From NCBI GenBank assembly GCA_029204225.1, contig CM055111.1:22909772-22973771 (forward strand): 64,000 bases of DNA, in the 5' to 3' direction. Every line of letters begins with the position of its first letter. Position 1 is the stretch's first letter. Below, in pieces: positions 39,271 to 50,827 of this stretch. The position numbers and the translations under genes are program-made. The stretch is from Diphasiastrum complanatum. Lineage: Eukaryota; Streptophyta; Lycopodiopsida; Lycopodiales; Lycopodiaceae. The notes beneath the pieces were generated by a model. The model was not told where the DNA came from. It was given only the letters and a program-made list of their open reading frames with translations, and ran no database searches.

Positions 39271-40593
39271 ATGAAAAAAGCGGTTGAAGTTCACAATTTG
39301 ATTATTGCTTATGATATGACTACTTATAATGTTGTTGGTCCGGATGATAAAATTCTTTGTCTTATTGATTTGATGAACATCATGGATTGGATCAATATTT
39401 ATACGAATTTTATTAAAACGAAGAAATCCCTTAGCATGATTGAAAAAATTTATATGGGCCTCTCCAATTATGCTGAACGAATTGTTGCCGATAAAAAATT
39501 TTGTAATACGCATATTCGGAAAGTATTTGCTTGCTTGAAAAAAGAAAATGGTGACTCCTCTATTTATACCCATGTCCCTTCTACTGCTCCTACTTCACCG
39601 CACTCTCTGATTTTTACCGAGGACCTTGATGAAGATAATGCTTCTCAGTTAGAGTCTTTCTCACAAGAAATTTGTGATGTGGGAAATCAATCTGCCTTTG
39701 AATTTTGTCAAGCCAATAGTGGCCAAGTACCATTGGTACCTAGTCATATCATTGAGTTTAAATCTACAAAAACTGCTTATAAACTTTGGAGCCTTCCCTC
39801 TATAAACTTCCTTGCACCTATCTCTATTGAACTTTGGATCGCTCTTGCTCATCTTACTAATGAAGAGGTCCAATCTTGCAAGCTTGCTGCTTTGCATAAG
39901 AGTCCTTTTTTTGATACTCCTATTGTCTTTGATACTGTTATCAAGATGAGCAGATTTGAACCTTCAAGATGTCCTTCTCAGCAGACCTGGGCTAGAACTA
40001 GAGGCCATTTTGACACTGGCTTTAATAGAATGAACCTTCATCAAGCTAGAATCTGGAACTGGAAAAGACCCTTCTTTAAGTGCAGATGCGGTGATAAATG
40101 CAAAAACAATTCTTCTATCATATGGTTTGATCACTCTATCTGGTATATAATGAATAATCTTTTCATTTTCTTTTCTGGTGCATCTATGCAAAACCAGCTT
40201 AATGCCTTCTTTCTTTGGTTGCATAAACTTGCTAGAGAGGTTGTGAAGTCCCACCTTGTCTTTCTGTTTATTCGACAATACATGATTGATGTTGCCATTG
40301 AACTTTTCATAAACCCTACTGCTAAGCTTCTTGCACACCTTGGTGATGCTAAAAACGTTCGAGAAATTGAACGCCTTTTGAAAAAACCCAGCTTCTCTAC
40401 CTTGCAAGACAAATACTTCCAGAATACTAGCAAAAAAACGGGTTCCTTCAATCTGAACAATCCAAGCTCAGTCATATCAGGCAGTGGAAATAACAAGAAG
40501 AGGAAATACTTTCCAAACAAAGGCAAAGAAGGACAAAGTAGTGGTGGAAAGGGAGATCTTCCTATCAGAAAGCTGAACTTTTACCGTGATTGA
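39271..40593 (+). CDS. ORF440, unknown protein downstream of repeat R
   Basis: The frame is open from 39181 to TGA at 40591-40593. The first ATG is at 39271 (440 codons), since the frame has no earlier ATG. I do not recognise a domain. Visible features: an N-terminal third rich in I/L/N/K (IYTNFIKTKKSLSMIEKIYM), an S/T/P-rich linker, a central cysteine cluster KCRCGDKCK, hydrophobic stretches near SIWYIMNNLFIFFSG, and a strongly basic tail NNKKRKYFPNKGKEGQSS that could bind nucleic acid or direct nuclear import. It is not the Copia gag pattern: no UBN2 and no CCHC knuckle. Its length without stops stands out among dead repeats. It may be ORF1 of the retroelement whose terminal repeat is R (inference). 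A missing 5' exon is possible. Confidence 0.5.
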   Translation: MKKAVEVHNLIIAYDMTTYNVVGPDDKILCLIDLMNIMDWINIYTNFIKTKKSLSMIEKIYMGLSNYAERIVADKKFCNTHIRKVFACLKKENGDSSIYTHVPSTAPTSPHSLIFTEDLDEDNASQLESFSQEICDVGNQSAFEFCQANSGQVPLVPSHIIEFKSTKTAYKLWSLPSINFLAPISIELWIALAHLTNEEVQSCKLAALHKSPFFDTPIVFDTVIKMSRFEPSRCPSQQTWARTRGHFDTGFNRMNLHQARIWNWKRPFFKCRCGDKCKNNSSIIWFDHSIWYIMNNLFIFFSGASMQNQLNAFFLWLHKLAREVVKSHLVFLFIRQYMIDVAIELFINPTAKLLAHLGDAKNVREIERLLKKPSFSTLQDKYFQNTSKKTGSFNLNNPSSVISGSGNNKKRKYFPNKGKEGQSSGGKGDLPIRKLNFYRD

Positions 40594-40639
40594 TCCATGT
40601 GTAAGAAGACATAGAAGAAAAAAGGATATTGGAGGTCAA

Positions 40640-42345
40640 GAATACTGGTAGACGACGACTAGTGGTTAGAAGAGACAGAGGGAAGTTTTTTCTGCATTTA
40701 CGTTATTATAACAGATGCTTTGAGACGATTGATGTTAAACAATTAACAGGTCTAGACAACATCTATCCAGATTTATGGATGATCCGGCCTGCTACTTCGT
40801 GCAGAAATCAAACACAGTTGTTGAGGCAATGTCTACTATTGATATTGATCAATGGAAAGCAATGATGGACACTGATTTCGATTCTCTGATGGAGAATCAA
40901 ACATGGACACTCACTGAGCTACCAAAGGACCGAAAACCAATTCCATGCAAATGGATATTCAAGGCAAAGTACGACGCTGAAGGAAAGCTAAATCATTACA
41001 AGGCTAGACTAGTCGCCAAAGGCTTTTCTCAGATTCCAAACCTGGATTATTCAGAAACCTTCAGCCCAGTCGTCACACATGCGTCAATCCGCCTACTCCT
41101 CTCCTTTGCAGAACAGATCTTGAAGTCCACCAGATGGATGTCTAGACTGCTTTCCTCAATGGAACCATCGAAGAGGAGATCTAAATGACACAGCCAGAGG
41201 GATACGAACTCAATGGCAAGCAACAACACCTTGTATGCAAAATCCACAAGGCACTCTACGGGCTGAAATAGTCACCCATAGCTTGGTTCCAGAAGATCAA
41301 CGCATTTTTGGTAGAGAATGGTTTCATTCCAAACTCAACAGACTCGAATGTCTATTTCAAGTTTGTATTAGATTATTTCATCATCATCACTCTCTACGTA
41401 GATGATACACTCGTATTTAGTAATAATCTGACTCTGATGAAGGATACAAAATGCATGCTGGCCCAGGAATACAAGATGACTGACATGGGTCCAGCCCACT
41501 ACTATCTCGGAATCCAAATCCAACAAAATCGACCCAACAGACTGACTTCATCAGTCAACAATGATATCTCAACAACGTGTTGAAAAAGTATGGAATGGCC
41601 AACTGCAAACCAAGTCACTTTTTGCTCGACCCTGGACTAAAGTTATTAAAGGAACAGTCTCCTCAAACTGAGGCAGAAAAGGAGGAGATGAAGCATTACC
41701 CATTTCAATCCGTCATCGGCTCACTGATGTACGCAATGATCTGCACACGACCAGACCTTGCATATTCGATCAGTACACTCAATCAGTTTCTGTCAAATCT
41801 AGGCCTAACCCATTGGAAGGCACTAACAAAGGTCATGAAGTACATTTAAACAATGAAAACTCTCATTGTCTGCTACAGAGGCAGCCATACTACCAACATC
41901 CTTCAAGTCTACACAAATGCGGATTGGGCAGGAGATGTCGACACCATAAAATCAACTTCTGGATTTGTATTTTTATACAACCAGGCCCAATCTCATGAAA
42001 CAACCCGAAGTAGACCTCGGTTGCATTATCATCAACGAAATCCGAATACATAGCTGCCACCAATGCAACCAAAGAGGCGATCTGGCTAAGGCAACTGCTT
42101 GCAGACCTGAACTTTGCACAAACACTTCCTACAACAATCTATTGTGATGGGCACCTTCGTCTTTTTCGCCTTTTCTCCTTTTTCCTGCCTTTGCTCTAAG
42201 GACACCTTCGGGATTTACATGCCTTCAGTCTAAGGGCACCTTCGGGTTTTTCGCGTTTTTGCTACATTGGCAGATCGACGTCGCCAACTTATCATCAACC
42301 CTAAAACAGCTGGAGAAACAAATATCCTAAGGGCAGTTTCATATG
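40640..42345 (+). mobile_element. Copia family A, 3' half (RT-RNase H-partial LTR)
   Basis: Starts in the integrase-RT hinge and continues through RT: MENQTWTLTELPKDRKPIPC at about 40890, KWIFKAKYDAEGKLNHYKAR, SETFSPVV, then catalytic LYVDDTLVFSNN at about 41393-41428. RNase H follows with TNADWAGDVDTIKSTSGF near 41899. Stops and frame breaks occur at about 41188, 41270, 41583 and 41848. From about 42200 to 42345 the sequence is LTR (matches 5510-5360 inverted), joined after an internal deletion near 42145. It is dead. Confidence 0.85.
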
Positions 42346-43689
42346 CATGATGCACTTTCACACCATTAAGAAGTTCTAATTGATAAGCTAACTCAATTAT
42401 TTACTGAAAATCTCTAGGTGACTCTTTGAATTCACAAAATGTCTTGTAACATCCCTTCCACATCTACACAAATTAGCTAGCTACCTTTTGGAGTTTGATC
42501 CTTCTACCTTCCACAACAATAGGTGCTCTAGGCTAAAACCCAAACATAAGCCTAAAGGGAAGGTAACTTGTGGCAATATGCCTACTAGTATTTTAAGCAA
42601 ATTCAATCTTCAAATTGTTTGCTAGAAACATTTGTGCGAAGTATATACTTCCTGATTTGATTCTTTCTTTGAATTCGACCATCAGATTTTGGATGATTTA
42701 AGGAACTAAGACCAAGACATCTTTCCGACTTTTGGAATACAATGGACGAGGTTTGTCTTGTGAATCAACCATCACATCACCAACCACATCATTGTTGGAG
42801 TTAATCTTCACTCCTACTCTCCTAGATTCATTTCCTGAGTACCGGTATACTATGTAAATATTCTCTCTCTACAATAGCATGCAATCTACTCACACAAAGT
42901 CGACGAACAGTCTATGCAATATATCGACATTGAAGCAGAAGCAGGACCGACTTCATCGACGTCAACTTCACCGACTCGACTTAATTCCATCGACATCTCG
43001 CCGACTTCAACTCCACGACATCTTCTCTAGGGCGAACCAGTCGACCCGACTTGTTTGACACCTTCAATGATGTCGACTATTACTAGTTAAAATGGAGCTC
43101 TATCTCTACCATGTCCGACACAAACTACGTCACAGTTCAATTCAGTACTTTGTAGTAATTGCATTACTTCACAACCGTCATTTACATAGTTTATAAGGGA
43201 AAGCTCCTCAAGATCCTGCTTACAAGACAAACACAATGAAAAGCACGCTATGGAGAAACCACCCAACCAAGTAGAAGCAACCATGAACTCTATAAGCTTC
43301 ACTCCCAAGCCAAGGAATATGAAACATGAAAGCAGAGTGAGAGTCTGGCAATGAATCAACTAAAATGTGTGGTAGTAGGGCGAGTTTGGCCTCCTTAAGT
43401 AGAGCCTAAAACCAATTGTGCATGTGGTAATGCAAGGTTCCAACTCCCCTATACATAGATTCATCTAGAATAGAGTCTCTATGCATGGATCATCTATTCA
43501 TAGATTGTTATTGATAACTTTACACATGCATATATTGTTCCAAACCTTGTACTAACTCCATTTAGTGTGTTCTAGGCCTCACAAGGATATTAGTTACTCT
43601 CGGGTCACGTTCAGTATGATGTGGCATAACTAATAGCTTGTTTCATTGGAGTACCGTATATCTAAGACTAGGAGTATACTGAATCCTAT
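42346..43689. other. Repeat-derived sequence, nothing assignable
   Basis: No coding domains. A stretch near 42900-43030 repeats variants of CGACTTCAACTCCA/CATCGAC. The minus frame 43087-43359 resembles nothing I know. Confidence 0.4.
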
Positions 43690-43914
43690 GTATTAGTCAT
43701 GGACATAACATTCTTCCCCTCTTGAACTGCTCATGTCCTCATAAGCTAAACTTAGGAAAAATCTTTTTTATGCTATCAACTCTCCAAATCATCATCCTCA
43801 GTACAACCTTTCCACCGGATTAAGCACTCAGAGATTGAACAATTTCCAACATGAAACTTGACATCCAATCCACTATCAAACAACTGTCCTACACTAATGA
43901 GATTCTTGGTTAGT
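43690..43914 (-). mobile_element. Mosaic of Gypsy 3' end and Copia fragment
   Basis: Minus strand reads LISVGQLFDSGLDVKFHVGN (Copia sequence downstream of protease), then runs straight into ECLIRWKGCTEDDDLES (Gypsy chromodomain-like) and a typical Gypsy pol end with AAGAGGGGAAGAATG. Upstream it is joined to the RNase H of Copia family B. Three elements are thus fused within about 300 bp. Confidence 0.6.
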
Positions 43915-44077
43915 TGGCACTTTGATTATCACAAAATAATGTCGTCGGAACATATTGATTCAAACCGATACTTGAAAGTAAGTTCCTCAATCAAATTGTT
44001 TCCTTTGTAGCTTGAGAGGCTGCAATATACTCTAATTCAATGGAAGATAGAGCTATTGAAAATTGCTTGTGACTGTT

Positions 44078-45481
44078 TCAGGAAATTGGACCATTGTTGA
44101 GGAAGAATGTGAATTCGGAAGTGGATTTACGAGTGTCTACATCTTCTGCCCAACGTGCATCTATGTAACCACTGAGTAAATTGAGTTTGTCGTTGTCGAC
44201 TGCTCCATAACAAATGCAAAAGTTCATAGTAGCTCGAAGATATCTCATGACTCTGATAAGAGCCTTCCAATGTGTTAGACTAGGATTAGTCATAAATTGA
44301 CTGAGAGAGCTGACTGCAAAAGCTATGTTTGGCCTGATACAGATCATGGCGTACATAAGAGATCCTATAATAGAATGGTAAGGATACTCATACATCTGCT
44401 GCCTCACATGAATTGTTTGGAGACACTGGTCCTTTGACAAATTGAGACCTAGTTCCATTGGTGAGAGAGCTAACTTGCAATTCATCATATTATATCTGAC
44501 TAACATGTTGTAGATGTACCTATATTGTGTAATGTAGACCAACTTCTGCTTTCTGTCTCTGTGGATTTGTATACCATGGCAGAAATGAGCTTCGCCCAGA
44601 TCGGTCATATCGGATTTGGAAGATAGCATTGTCTTGGCCTCTTTTGTCAGATCAGTATTGTTGTTGAAAATCAATGTATCATCCACGTATAAAGTGATAA
44701 TGATAAAAGACTGATGCACTACTTTGAAATAAACATTTGAATATGAAGAGCTAGGTGTGTAGTCGTGATCAATAAGAAAAGTACTTATCCTTTGAAATCA
44801 TGCTCGAGCAGATTGCTTCAAGCCATAAAGTGCCTTATGGAGTTTACACACATGATTGTGTTTACCCTCGATAATATAACCTTCAGATTGTACCATGTAA
44901 ATGTCTTCTTCGATAATTCCATTGAGATATGATGTTTGTACATCCATTTGATGTATTTCCAAATCTGCTGCAGTGGCAAATGATAGCAAAAGTCGAATAG
45001 AAAAATTCTTGACTATTGGACTGAAGGTCTCAGTGTAATCGACATTGTATACCTAAGAAAATCCTATGGCGACAAGTCGTGCCTTTCTCCTATTGATGCT
45101 TCCATCTACATTGTACTTGAGGTTGAAAATCCATTTGCAATCAACTACATTTCTGCTAGCAGGTAATTCAACAATTGTCCATGTCTGGTTCTTGATAAGA
45201 GATGAATACTCTTTATCCATAGCTTCTTTCCAGAGATCTGAATTAGGCTGACTGAGTGTCTCTTGGACAGACGTCGGTTCCTGAACAAGATAGGCTGCAG
45301 ACACGTCAATATACCTCTCAGGTGGTCTGCTAGTCCTTGATGATCTTCTGGGTAATACAAGAAGTTGATCATTTCCATCATACTGTAGTTGCTGATCTGC
45401 AACATCGTCATCTTCTGATTTGTCATCGATTTGTTGTTCGTCAAAAGTAGCAGAGCTTGGACCTTCAATGGGAATAGTCAA
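44078..45481 (-). pseudogene. Copia family B copy 1 reverse transcriptase/RNase H
   Basis: RT opens with KNQTWTIVELPASRNVVDC, KWIFNLKYNVDGSINRRKAR, and contains DVQTSYLNGIIEEDIYM and KLHKALYGLKQSARA near 44800. The catalytic YVDD is at about 44695-44684, after a frame break at 44797-44719. RNase H follows. An upstream hinge with PRRSSRTSRPPERYID is present. Frame breaks at about 45053 and 44760 make it non-functional. Confidence 0.82.
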
Positions 45482-46501
45482 CTAAGGAACTGGAAAGTTC
45501 AATGTGTCAAGAGAATCTAACAGGTCGGCTACATGGGGACTACTTTTTCCTTTGAGGTCTTGAAACTGATCTTCGATCAAGATGACATCCCAACTAGTGA
45601 ATATTTTCGACTCGATGAGATCGAACAACTTGTAGGTTTGATCTGAAGTAGTGTAGCTGATGAAAACACATTTGATACTCTGGAAGTCAAGCTTCTTCTT
45701 GAGATCACAAGGTATCTGCGCAAAAGCAGTACATCCAAAAACTCGTAAGTTTGATAAAGAAGGTTTGGTACCTGTCCAAATTTCGAATGGTGTTTTGTCT
45801 GAGAGACCTTTAGTAGGACATATGTTCTGAATATAGGTTGCTGTTGAAACAGCTTCAGCCCATAAGGACTTCAAAATTGTCGCATGTGATAACATGCACT
45901 TTGTCGATTTGACTAAGGTTCTGTTCTTTCTCTCAGCAAGACCATTTGACTGAGGCAAATAGGAGGTGATGTATTGTTGCTCAATGCCATTGTTAAGGCA
46001 ATACTCCTTGAATTCGGTGGAGATGTATTCTCCTCCGTTATCTGACCTCAGTGCTTTGATTCGTTTGCTAGATTGATTCTCAGCATGCTCTTTGAATTGT
46101 CTGAATTTGATGAAAGCCTCTGATTTCTATTTAATGAAATAAACAGCTGTTCTTCTAGAGACTTCGTCAATAAAAGTAATGAAATACTTTGCATCTAACA
46201 ATAAAGGAGTTTGCATAGGTCCATATATATCCGTATGAACAACATCTAATAGATCTTTTGCTGCATGCCTATGGTCTGATCTAAAAGGAATCCTAGCCTT
46301 CTTTCCAAAGATGCAGCTATGACAGACAGAGAAATCGACCTTACTAGAAGGATAGTCGAGATCAAGAACCATGGATTGTCTGGACATGTTCAAAACAGAT
46401 GCATAATTCAAGTGTCCTAAGCGATGATGCCATAGTAATGCTTTATTGACTAGAATAGAGGCTTTCAAGGCTTGACTAGACTCAAAATAACAATGTGCCA
46501 A
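45482..46501 (-). pseudogene. Copia family B copy 1 integrase
   Basis: Zinc domain LWHHRLGHLNYASV with CHSCIFGKKARIPF; catalytic HTDIYGPM, later LRSDNGGEYISTEF (near 46030) and SNGLAERKNRTL (near 45940). GTKPSLSNLRVFGCTAFAQI marks the C-terminal part. A stop after YFIK (at about 46126) also occurs in copy 2. Confidence 0.85.
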
Positions 46502-46778
46502 TCTCTATAAGTAACTTTGCCTCTTGTCGAGTGCAAGGATCTTATTACTCCTATCAATAACCTTATGACCTAAATCTGTAATTATACTTACTGATAACAA
46601 ATTTGTAGAGCGTTTAAAAACATATCAAGCTTCTTTTGAAGCTTATCATGAAGCAGTAGCTACTCCTGCTAAGTTGACTCTATCCAGTCTTTCATTCCGC
46701 AAGAGTGATCTCTGAACACAATTGCTATCACTTGGCAGTCGGGTTGGAGCCCTGCGGACGGACTCAGTTTCCATCACG

Positions 46779-47364
46779 TTCATATTTCAACATCTTAATT
46801 CTGAGATCCAGTATTGAATAGTTAGCTCTCTCTCAAGTCTGCGAGCTTGAACACTCTTCAACATTCTAACTCAATTTTTTTAGAGTTGATTAGAGATTGC
46901 TATTGCACTTACTGCTTATCAATAGTTGCACTTAATTCAGACTTATATTTTAATCGATCAAAGATAGCTTAGAGTACGCGACTTCGATCCGCAACTTGTT
47001 GTACTCATTTACATCTGTTTCACTTTCATACTAAATCAATACTATCTCCTTATTGTGTTCAGCTTCGTCTCAGATGATATGCGTTTCTATAATTTTTCAC
47101 AATTGATTATTTGTCTGATAATTCAATGCTTTAAATGTTTGGCTACGTAATCACTCTAGTACTAATGATTTCAAAGTTAGTTACTATAAGATCGAACATA
47201 TTTTTTATCACTATTGTTTTGTTCGAAATTGATAGGCGTAGTTATGCATGAAGAAAGAGAAAGATAGTTTATTTCGCTGCGCAAGATAAGTTTTCTTTCT
47301 TGTTGTTCGAATTTTTTTTATTCAAATCTTATTCTACCTATCTTTTACATACCTCTTTCCAACA
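46779..47364 (+). repeat. Copia family B copy 2 5' LTR (5'-truncated)
   Basis: Matches the 3' LTR from GTTCATATTTCAACATC onwards, with an internal length difference, and ends CTTTCCAACA. A PBS follows directly. Confidence 0.8.
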
Positions 47365-47376
47365 TGGTATCAGAGC
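47365..47376 (+). promoter_or_regulatory. Primer-binding site
   Basis: TGGTATCAGAGC directly after the LTR, tRNA-Met type. Confidence 0.92.
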
Positions 47377-47553
47377 GTTGATTCTTCTTCAAGGCCTAAT
47401 ATTATATCAAGGTGCAAGCTCTTATACTTGATATCTTTCGTGATATCAAATTATTCTTCAGTTCAAATCAAATTTGTTTCAGTATCCAAGAATTGATTTT
47501 CAATTGCAGCGCAACACGATATCTCTATTAAAAATGACAGTCTAAAGTTCTAG

Positions 47554-48434
47554 ATGGATTCCCAAAGTAAATCTGGTCTTATCGTAGACAAGCTAAATGG
47601 ATCCAATTATCATTATGGAAATTTAAGATGAAGACCTTGCTAAATGCCAATGGGTTGTGGGATGTTGTTAAGGACAACACAAAAGACTCAAAATAGAAAT
47701 CGAATGATGGTAAAACTTTCACGCTTATTATCCTCAATATATCAAATACACAAATTGGTCACATAGCTGAAGCTAAAACTTCGAAAGAAGTTTGGGACAT
47801 CCTGAGCTCACTATATGATGTGAGAGACGTAGCTACCAAGTTACATCTTCAAAGGAAATTCTTCACACTCAAGATGTCAAATAATGATTCTCTCCAAAAT
47901 CATATTAACCAGTTTAATAATCTCTTGCAACAAATGGTCGCTATCGGATCAGTCATAGACGATCAAGACGCAATCATCACATTGCTTTCAAGCCTATCCT
48001 CTAAATATGAGATCTGGGTGATGATCATCACAACACACTCAGATTTAACTCTTACCAGAGCTATTACTATGTTGCCGCAAGAAGATAATCGAAGAAGTCA
48101 AGACACTCCGTCTACCTCTTCGTCTCATGCTTTATATGTCAACAAGAGCTTGAAACGACAAAAGCAGAAAAGCTTCAACCATTCTACATCGAATCAGAAA
48201 CAGACTCAAAGTCAAGAACAATCATCAAATTCACATTCGTCGAAGAAGAAGATGTTTTACAAGTATTGCAAACGCAATAACTATGAGATCCAGGATTGCC
48301 GAATTCTCAAAGCGAAAAATGCAGCCAAGCAACTTGATCAACAAGAAAATACAGTTACAACATCTCCTGAAGTCGAAATGGACGAAGGCATTTTTATGGT
48401 CAAAGACAAATACACAAATTCGGATGATTCGTGA
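47554..48434 (+). pseudogene. Copia family B gag
   Basis: ATG at 47554 (MDSQSKSGLIVDKLNGSNYH). A frame break follows soon after. The main frame runs 47820-48434: DVATKLHLQRKFFTLKMSNN, IITLLSSLSSKYEIWVMI, and zinc knuckle CKRNNYEIQDC, where the canonical H is Y and the first CX2C is YKYC. The knuckle is thus damaged. It ends at a stop (48432-48434) before protease. Confidence 0.82.
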
Positions 48435-48764
48435 TTTCTGGATTCTGGACCTACTCAACATATGACCAATCATCATGAGATTTTCCAATCTTATACGCCT
48501 TACAGCACAAAGAAATATGTTCATTTTGGTGATGATAGCACTCACGCTATTGAAGGTGAAGATAATGTAAGATTAAGATTCCAACATGATCAATTCAAAC
48601 TACTGTCAAAAGTCTTGTATGTTCCTAAACTCTTTACAAATCTGTTATCAGTAAGTAGAATTACAGATTTAGATCATAAGGTGGAGTTTGAGTCTGATCA
48701 ATGCAGAATTATTGATAGGAGTAATAAGATCCTTGCACTCGACAAGAGGCAAAGTTACTTATAG
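48435..48764 (+). pseudogene. Copia family B protease region
   Basis: FLDSGPTQHMTNHHEIF contains DSG, with P instead of the usual A. HFGDDSTHAIEGEDNVRLRF and VLYVPKLFTNLLSVSRI follow. The frame closes with a stop at 48762-48764, shared with copy 1. Confidence 0.82.
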
Positions 48765-48767
48765 AGA

Positions 48768-49740
48768 TTGGCACATTGTTATTTTGAGTCTAGTCAAGCC
48801 TTGAAAGCCTCTGTTCTAGTCAATAAAGCATTACTATGGCATCATCGCTTAGGACACTTGAATTATGCATCTGTTTTGAACATGTCCAGACAATCCATGG
48901 TTCTTGATCTCGACTATCCTTCTAGTAAGGTCGATTTCTCTGTCTGTCATAGCTGCATCTTTGGAAAGAAGGCTAGGATTCCTTTTAGATCAGACCATAG
49001 GCATGCAGCAAAAAATCTATTAGATGTTGTTCATACGGATATATATGGACCTATGCAAACTCCTTTATTGTTAGATGCAAAGTATTTCATTACTTTTATT
49101 GACGAAGTCTCTAGAAGAACAGCTGTTTATTTCATTAAATAGAAATCAGAGGCTTTCATCAAATTCAGACAATTCAAAGAGCATGCTGAGAATCAATCTA
49201 GCAAACGAATCAAAGCACTGAGGTCAGATAACGGAGGAGAATACATCTCCACCGAATTCAAGGAGTATTGTCTTAACAATGACATTGAGCAACAATACAT
49301 TACCTCATATTCGCCTCAATCAAATGGTCTCGCTGAGAGAAAGAATAGAACTTTAGTTGGATCGGCAAAGTGCATGTTATCACATGCGACACTTTTGAAG
49401 TCCTTCTGAGCTGAAGTTGTTTCAACAACAACCTATATTCAGAACAGATGTCCTACTAAAGGTCTCTCAGACAAAACACCATTCGAAGTTTGCCTTCTCT
49501 ATCAAACTTACGAGTTTTTGAATGTACTGCTTATGCGTAGATTCCTCATGATCTCAAGAAAAAGTTTGACTTCTAGAGTATCAAATGTATTTTCGTCAGC
49601 TATACTACTTCAGATCAAGCCTATCAGTTGTTTGATCCCATCGAGTCGAAGATATTCACTAGTTGAGATGTCATCTTCATCAAAGATCAGTTTATCGACC
49701 TCAAAGGAAAAGGCAATGCCCATGTAGTCGACCTGTCAGA
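48768..49740 (+). pseudogene. Copia family B copy 2 integrase
   Basis: 48768-49142 is almost identical to copy 1 (46501-46127), including the terminal stop after YFIK. Further along are LRSDNGGEYISTEF (near 49225), SNGLAERKNRTL (near 49325), and decayed C-terminal sequence with several frame breaks to about 49740. Confidence 0.85.
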
Positions 49741-49753
49741 TTCTCCTCACATA

Positions 49754-50500
49754 TTGAACTTCCCAATTTTTCAGTCGACTATTTCCACTGAAGGTCCAAC
49801 CTCATCTACTTTCGACGAACAACATATCAACGGTGAATCCGAAGATGATGATGTTGCAATTCAGCAACTACAATACGATGAAAATGATCAACTTCCTCTA
49901 TTTTCCAGTAGATCATCAAGAGCTAGCAGACATCTATCATGTATATCGACAAGTCTGCAGCCTACCTTGTTCATGAGCCGAGGATTGTCGAAGAGACACT
50001 CGGTCAGCCTGATTCCGATCTCTGGAAAGAAGCTATGGATGAAGAGTATTCATCTCTTATCAAGAACCAAACATGGACGACTGTCAAATTACCTGCTAGC
50101 AGAAATGTAGTTGATTGCAAATGGATTTTCAAAGTCAAGTACAAAGTAGACGGAAGCATCGACAAAAGAAAAGCCCGACTTGTTGTTAGAGGATTTTCTC
50201 AGGTATACAATGTCGATTACACTAAGACTTTCAGTCCAGTAGTTAAGCATTCTTCTATTCGACTTTTATTATCGTTTGCTGATGCAGCAGATTTGGAAAT
50301 ACATCAAATGGAAGTCTACAGACAACATATCTCAATGGAGTTATTGAAGACAACATTTACATAGTACAACCCGAAGGATATATTATCGAGGGTAAACACA
50401 ATCATGTGTGTAAACTCCATAAGGCACTTTATGGCTTGAAGCAATATGCTCGAGCATGGTTTCAAAGGATCAATACTTTCTTTATTGATCACGGTTGCTG
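49754..50500 (+). pseudogene. Copia family B copy 2 reverse transcriptase (partial)
   Basis: Hinge then 49939-50364 with KNQTWTTVKLPASRNVVDC, KWIFKVKYKVDGSIDKRKAR and TKTFSPVVKHSSIRLLLSF. After a frame break KLHKALYGLKQYARAWFQRI is readable near 50415-50475. The sequence is lost before the YVDD box. Confidence 0.82.
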
Positions 50501-50827
50501 TTTGACAACAGTGTCAAAATTTTTCTCTCACTACAAAACCTGACACTATCTTTAATTTCTACAGTCAATTTTCTCTCGAAGCGACACTGTAAAAAATTGC
50601 AAGTAAAAATACAATGTCGCGTTTTTCATATTTTTCGCACATTCCTCTGAAATATCATCATATTTGAAATTTGATCTGGAAAGGAAAACTCGATGTTGAA
50701 TTCGTGAGATCAAAAGACATGATTGCAGACCTCCTGACCAAACCGTTGGACAAGCCATTGTTCACAAAACACAGAAGATCAATTGGAGTCGGATGAAAAG
50801 AAAAATGTTGTATCGTTCAAAAGGGAG

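Larger units (their letters stand above)
43915..46608 (-). mobile_element. Copia family B, copy 1 (protease end to RNase H)
   Basis: Minus-strand Copia pol. From 46608: protease-proximal part, integrase (46501-45482), RT (45481-44798 and 44719-44078 with LYVDDTLIFNNN), RNase H (YIDARWAEDVDTRKSTSEF at about 44180-44120, then IALSSIELEYIAA and CDNQSA near 43930). The 5' part (LTR, gag) is missing beyond 46608. It shares in-frame stops with copy 2 (46779-51777), which lies head-to-head with it. Confidence 0.85.

Noticed and set aside
39073-39573. 166-codon minus-strand frame
   Set aside because: It is the shadow of the ORF440 coding strand, with no independent support.
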